NCBI GenBank assembly: GCA_020722015.1
Contig: DYLQ01000018.1
Span: 1-34,355, forward strand
From: Thermotoga sp.
Lineage (GTDB): Bacteria > Thermotogota > Thermotogae > Mesoaciditogales > Mesoaciditogaceae
DNA: 34,355 nucleotides
Direction: 5' to 3'
The position numbers and the translations under genes were made by a program. The notes under the pieces are model-generated. The model saw only the letters and a program-made list of their open reading frames with translations. It searched no databases and was not told where the DNA came from. Positions 30,925 through 34,355 of this stretch are shown in pieces (positions within the stretch are counted from its first letter, which is position 1; every line of letters begins with the position of its first letter).

Positions 30925-31859
30925 ATGCTTTGATGTTTCCGGGACAAGGATCACAAAAATTGAATATGATGAAAGATTTTTACGATGAATACCCAGAATC
31001 AAGGAATGTCATGGACAGTGCTTGTGAGATTCTCGGTTTTGATTTGAAAAAAATAGTCTTTGGAAATGACGAACATGAACTTACCAAAACCTACAACGCA
31101 CAACCAGCCTTGCTTACAACGTCCATGATGGCTTTTGAAGCTCTGAAATCAAAAAACATCATCGATTTCGAAGTCGTTGCGGGCCACAGTCTTGGAGAAT
31201 ATTCAGCTCTTGTCGCATCAGGGGTAATTTCATTTGAAGATGCACTTAAAGCCGTAAGACTTCGCGGAGAACTTATGGAAAATGCCATTCCAAGTGGGGC
31301 AGGTTCGATGCTCGCAATTCTTGGGCTATCTCCTGAAAAAGTCGAGGAAATTGTGGAAAAATTAGATGGAGTTTACGTTGCAAATTACAATTCCCCACTT
31401 CAGATCGTTGTAAGTGGTGAGATAACGGCACTTTTAGGCTCTGTTGAGATGTTTAAATCAGCGGGAGCAAAACGAGTAGTTCAACTCAATGTCTCCGGTC
31501 CATTTCATTCACCTCTCATGATGCCTGCCAAAGAAAAGCTTTCCGAATTTTTGAACAAGATAGAGTTTAATAAGCCAAATGTACCTGTGATACTAAACGT
31601 TACCGGTAAAGTGGCCGGAACGATAGACGAAATAAAATCTAAATTGATAGAGCAACTTACATCTCCTGTCAGATGGATCGAAACGATCCAAACGATGAAT
31701 GAAATGTGTGTAACGAGGTACGTGGAAGTCGGATCTGGTAACGTGCTTTGCGGCCTTGCAAAGAAGATCACGAATGTCGAGGTTTACTCAACTGACACAA
31801 TAGATGAAATGGATAAATTGGAAGGAGTGGTGAAAAATGCCGAAATTGCAGAATTCTGA
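30921..31859 (+). CDS. fabD: Malonyl-CoA:ACP transacylase (FabD)
   Basis: A 312-residue acyltransferase that moves malonyl from CoA to ACP. The opening FPGQGSQ, the nucleophile S90 in AGHSLGEYSAL and the catalytic histidine in SGPFHSPLM (about 195) are visible. The arginine that holds the malonyl carboxylate lies in VRLRGELME. The start overlaps fabK by 4 bases and the end overlaps acpP by 23 bases. Confidence 0.96.
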   Translation: MNALMFPGQGSQKLNMMKDFYDEYPESRNVMDSACEILGFDLKKIVFGNDEHELTKTYNAQPALLTTSMMAFEALKSKNIIDFEVVAGHSLGEYSALVASGVISFEDALKAVRLRGELMENAIPSGAGSMLAILGLSPEKVEEIVEKLDGVYVANYNSPLQIVVSGEITALLGSVEMFKSAGAKRVVQLNVSGPFHSPLMMPAKEKLSEFLNKIEFNKPNVPVILNVTGKVAGTIDEIKSKLIEQLTSPVRWIETIQTMNEMCVTRYVEVGSGNVLCGLAKKITNVEVYSTDTIDEMDKLEGVVKNAEIAEF

Positions 31860-32085
31860 GGTCTTAGACGAAGTTAAGAAAGCCATAGCGAATCATCTTG
31901 GAGTTAACATCGATTCGATAAAAGAAAGTTCAAAACTCGTCGATGATCTTGGTGCCGATTCCTTGGATCTTGTTGAATTAACGATGGATCTCGAAGAAAA
32001 ATTTGGAGTAAAGATTCCGGATGAAGACATCTCAAAACTTTCAGATGTGAAAAGTGTAGTAGATTACCTTATTTCAAAACAATGA
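31837..32085 (+). CDS. acpP: Acyl carrier protein
   Basis: An 82-residue acidic four-helix ACP. The phosphopantetheine attachment serine is S42 in GADSLDLVEL. All enzymes of the operon use this carrier. GGAG lies 9 bases before ATG 31837, inside the fabD 3' end; the overlap of 23 bases is large. The gene is last in the operon and is followed by a strong hairpin terminator. Confidence 0.96.
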   Translation: MPKLQNSEVLDEVKKAIANHLGVNIDSIKESSKLVDDLGADSLDLVELTMDLEEKFGVKIPDEDISKLSDVKSVVDYLISKQ

Positions 32086-32105
32086 TCGTTGTTAGATGAG
32101 GGTAA

Positions 32106-32131
32106 AAAAGAGAGCCGTCACGCTCTCTTTT
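32106..32131. terminator. Bidirectional intrinsic terminator after acpP
   Basis: AAAAGAGAGC and GCTCTCTTTT form a 10-bp stem with a 6-base loop, flanked by A and T runs. It lies between acpP and the convergent kinase gene and can stop transcription from both sides. Confidence 0.88.
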
Positions 32132-32161
32132 ATTTGTTTGAAGTTAAAATCGAAAAGCTTA

Positions 32162-33688
32162 CTATAACGACACTTTGGCCATGATTTCTTTGGTTTGGTT
32201 GTAGAGTTCTTTGTAAATCTCGTAATATCTTTCATAAACAACTTTATTTTCTTCTTCAGGTTTTATTTCCGATCTGAATTTAACCCACTCTTTTATTCTT
32301 TCGGGTTTATCTATAACCTTCGTTCCAAGACCCGCCAAAAACGCATCTCCGTAAGGAGCCTCGACATCGTTGACAAGTCTCTTCATGGAATAACCCGTTA
32401 CATCCGCAAAAATTTTGACCCAGTATTCCGATTTCGCAACTCCTCCGACTATCCAACAATCGCGATTCAATTTTATTCCGGATCTTATGGCAGTTTCCAT
32501 GTTGTGTTTCAGTGAATAAGCCGCAGACTCGAGCATTGCCTTGTAAATATGCGCTCTTGTATGGTAAAGACTCAGTCCGAATATGACTCCTCTTGCATCC
32601 GGATCCCATATGGGAGAGCGTTCACCCATTAAGTAAGGAAGCACTATAACACCTTCGCTTCCTGCGGGTATATGCTTCGTCTCCATTTCGAGCAATGTGT
32701 ACGATGGTATTCCGGTTTTTTCACTCACATCTTTTTCATATTTTCCAAAATTATCCCTGAACCATCTTGCCATTTCACCGGATGTAGCGCCTCCCCCGAA
32801 AGTGTAAATGAGTTTATCATCGTGAACCACGTAAGGATAACTGACGAGTTCGGGAGTTAGGTATTTCCCGTCGTGGACTGTTCCCCAGCACATCGATGTA
32901 CCGGCCATCGCAACATGTTCGCCTTCAAAAAGAGCTCCGGCACTTAGTTGGGCAACGGGGGCATCTATACCACCGGAAACAACGGGAGTGCCTTCGAGCA
33001 AACCTGTAAGACCGGCATATGCTTTGTTCAGATGACCGGCGATATCGGAAGAACTAAGAATTCTTTGCGGCAACTTGTTTTTATCTATTCCCAATATCTT
33101 GCACATCTCATCGGACCATGATTTTTTACGTATATCAAAAACGCCGCCCAAATTTCCCGCGGATGTGTAATCCGTCATCAATTCTCCCGTCATTTGATAT
33201 ATCACGAAATCCTTCGGCGTTACAAACTGATAAGTTTTCTTCCATACATCCAAAAGATTGTCCCTTATCCACATCATCTTCGTAAAACCGAAATAGGAGT
33301 CGACGTAATTTCCGGTTATCCCGAAGATCTTCTCCTTCGGAACGTTGTCTTTGACCCATTCTGTTTCTTTTTTTGCACGCCTGTCCATCCATATCAAGCA
33401 TGGGTAAAGCGGTTCAACATGTTCATCCACCGGCACCCCAGAGCCACCGTAAAGACCGCTTACGGAAAGACCTGCGATTTCTTTTGGCGATACCTTTGAC
33501 TTTGCAAGTGATTCCTTTATGGTCTCTATAACGGCCTTAACCCAAACTCCCGGCCATTGTTCAGCCCATGAAGGACGCGGAGTTGTAACTTTGTATTCTC
33601 GAAAACTGTCGGATATCAGTTTACCCTTTTCATCGACTATAATCGTTTTCGTACCTTGAGTTCCTATGTCCGTTCCCATTAAATACAT
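32162..33688 (-). CDS. FGGY-family carbohydrate kinase, probable L-ribulokinase/xylulokinase type
   Basis: A 508-residue sugar kinase of the FGGY family (FGGY_N about 1-245, FGGY_C from about 255). The phosphate-1 loop is GTDIGTQGTKT (about 5-15). The substrate region reads GLYGGSGVPVD, then WMDRRA. MAGTSMCWG and the adenosine-loop area IVGGVAKSEYW complete the fold. I chose ATG 33688, with AGAGGTG 5 bases upstream; longer frames run into the aldolase gene. It starts 4 bases after the AraD-like gene. In Thermotoga an FGGY kinase of this kind beside AraD is considered to be the L-ribulokinase. Xylulose, ribulose or fuculose remain possible. Confidence 0.85.
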   Translation of the reverse strand: MYLMGTDIGTQGTKTIIVDEKGKLISDSFREYKVTTPRPSWAEQWPGVWVKAVIETIKESLAKSKVSPKEIAGLSVSGLYGGSGVPVDEHVEPLYPCLIWMDRRAKKETEWVKDNVPKEKIFGITGNYVDSYFGFTKMMWIRDNLLDVWKKTYQFVTPKDFVIYQMTGELMTDYTSAGNLGGVFDIRKKSWSDEMCKILGIDKNKLPQRILSSSDIAGHLNKAYAGLTGLLEGTPVVSGGIDAPVAQLSAGALFEGEHVAMAGTSMCWGTVHDGKYLTPELVSYPYVVHDDKLIYTFGGGATSGEMARWFRDNFGKYEKDVSEKTGIPSYTLLEMETKHIPAGSEGVIVLPYLMGERSPIWDPDARGVIFGLSLYHTRAHIYKAMLESAAYSLKHNMETAIRSGIKLNRDCWIVGGVAKSEYWVKIFADVTGYSMKRLVNDVEAPYGDAFLAGLGTKVIDKPERIKEWVKFRSEIKPEEENKVVYERYYEIYKELYNQTKEIMAKVSL

Positions 33689-33692
33689 ATTT

Positions 33693-34331
33693 TCACCTCT
33701 GCCCATAGTGTGTGTGATGATACTCGTAAAGCCTTTGGGCTTCTTCCACGTCCAAAGGTTGCGGCTTTCCCATAGTCCTCGCAAAATAAGCGGTCTTGGC
33801 AACCTCTTCCAAAAAGATCGCTTCTCTTAACGTACTTTTGAGATCTTTTCCAAAAACAAGCACGCCGTGTTTGGCCAATAAAACCGCTCCGGCTTGGTTT
33901 GCGACTTTCAAAGCAGCCTTTCCGATTGCCTCAGATCCTACTGGCGCGTATTCCGAAACAGGGATCTCAACTCCGAAAACATCGGCATGAGCGGTGCTGT
34001 AGACTGGCAGCGGCTCGTTTAAAATGGCAAAAGCAGATGCATACGGAGAGTGTGTATGTATTATGCAGCCTACGTCCGATTTGTTTTTGTAAATGTAAAG
34101 ATGCGTTGCGGTGTCAACTGAAGGTTTTAGTTTTCCATCTATAACTTTACCATCCAAATCAACGACGACGAAGTCTTCAGGTTTTAACTCATCGTAAGGT
34201 ACACCGGATGGCTTTATAACGACATGATCATCGATTCTGACACTTATGTTGCCGCTTGTGTACATGACAAGACCGTAATTCTCAAGGTTCATGTGAGCTT
34301 TGTGAAGTGTTCTTTTGATGTTCTCGTACAT
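33693..34331 (-). CDS. araD: L-ribulose-5-phosphate 4-epimerase / class II aldolase (AraD-like)
   Basis: A 212-residue class II aldolase-fold enzyme. The zinc ligands are H92 and H94 (IHTHSPYASA) and H155 (AKHGVLVFG). YTSGNISVR and PSGVPYDEL hold the phosphate site. THL after D73 and D117 in HADVFG follow the epimerase pattern, not the fuculose aldolase one. The C-terminal YHHTHYGQR also matches AraD, whose terminus ends in YGQ. It would turn L-ribulose-5-P into D-xylulose-5-P. I chose ATG 34331, with GAGAGGTG 5 bases upstream. A TTG at 34346 would include that ribosome site. The FGGY kinase follows directly. Other pathway genes must lie past the right edge. Confidence 0.88.
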   Translation of the reverse strand: MYENIKRTLHKAHMNLENYGLVMYTSGNISVRIDDHVVIKPSGVPYDELKPEDFVVVDLDGKVIDGKLKPSVDTATHLYIYKNKSDVGCIIHTHSPYASAFAILNEPLPVYSTAHADVFGVEIPVSEYAPVGSEAIGKAALKVANQAGAVLLAKHGVLVFGKDLKSTLREAIFLEEVAKTAYFARTMGKPQPLDVEEAQRLYEYHHTHYGQR

Positions 34332-34355
34332 TTCATCACCTCTCAATATTTTACC

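Noticed and set aside
33689-33802. 38-residue extension of the FGGY kinase
   Set aside because: It lies inside the AraD-like gene, and ATG 33688 has AGAGGTG at good spacing before the first conserved FGGY motif.
1-34355. A defence island, prophage, CRISPR or insertion sequence
   Set aside because: No integrase, transposase, cas, restriction, toxin or phage gene and no direct-repeat array was found on either strand.

Overview
The window looks like a chromosomal segment of a thermophilic or moderately thermophilic anaerobic bacterium of the Thermotogota. It is AT-leaning, with densely packed, overlapping genes and frequent TTG starts at strong Shine-Dalgarno sites. The gene set fits that phylum: a WhiA/YvcK/RapZ cluster, FabK as the enoyl-ACP reductase, a GT5 glycogen synthase, an AraD plus non-classical FGGY kinase pair, and an ECF ATPase pair. 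The assignment is inference from gene content; no rRNA or other phylogenetic marker was aligned. No tRNA, rRNA, CRISPR array, phage or intact insertion sequence was seen.

Layout. (1) 2-4983, plus strand: end of a peptide ABC transporter operon (DppC-type permease, two paralogous amidohydrolases that look like dipeptidases, a family 5 solute-binding protein). (2) 12207 down to 5087, minus strand: a nearly gap-free run of nine genes, CBS-ACT protein, glycogen synthase, GalT, a radical SAM protein, a small coiled-coil protein, a ZapA-like protein, RapZ, YvcK and WhiA, closed by a weak terminator. It joins nucleotide-sugar metabolism to envelope and division regulators. (3) 15061 down to 12347, minus strand: a TPP riboswitch with a terminator platform, then a thiamine-type binding protein and a fused permease, with no ATPase gene. 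(4) 19948 down to 15081, minus strand: a stress operon of dnaK, hsp20 and a ClpC-architecture ATPase, behind a near-perfect housekeeping promoter. (5) 20226-24319, plus strand: MFS exporter, HhH-GPD DNA glycosylase, RsmC-like methyltransferase and two ECF ATPases. (6) 25416 down to 24322, minus strand: hexapeptide acyltransferase and SPW-repeat membrane protein, whose terminator lies inside the converging ecfA2. (7) 25498-26271, plus strand: an SDR protein with an altered catalytic tetrad, divergent from region 6. (8) 26693-32085, plus strand: a type II fatty-acid synthesis operon (fabF, unknown gene, fabZ, fabH, fabK, fabD, acpP), with a perfect 22-bp palindrome upstream. (9) 34331 down to 32162, minus strand: L-ribulose-5-phosphate 4-epimerase and an FGGY kinase.

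Most genes are housekeeping or metabolic, and I see no clear multi-gene defence or mobile system. The best candidates for something undescribed are the unrecognised 244-residue gene translationally coupled between fabF and fabZ, the Clp ATPase without a visible ClpP-binding loop in the DnaK/Hsp20 operon, the coiled-coil/ZapA-like pair in front of rapZ, and several cis-regulatory dyads.
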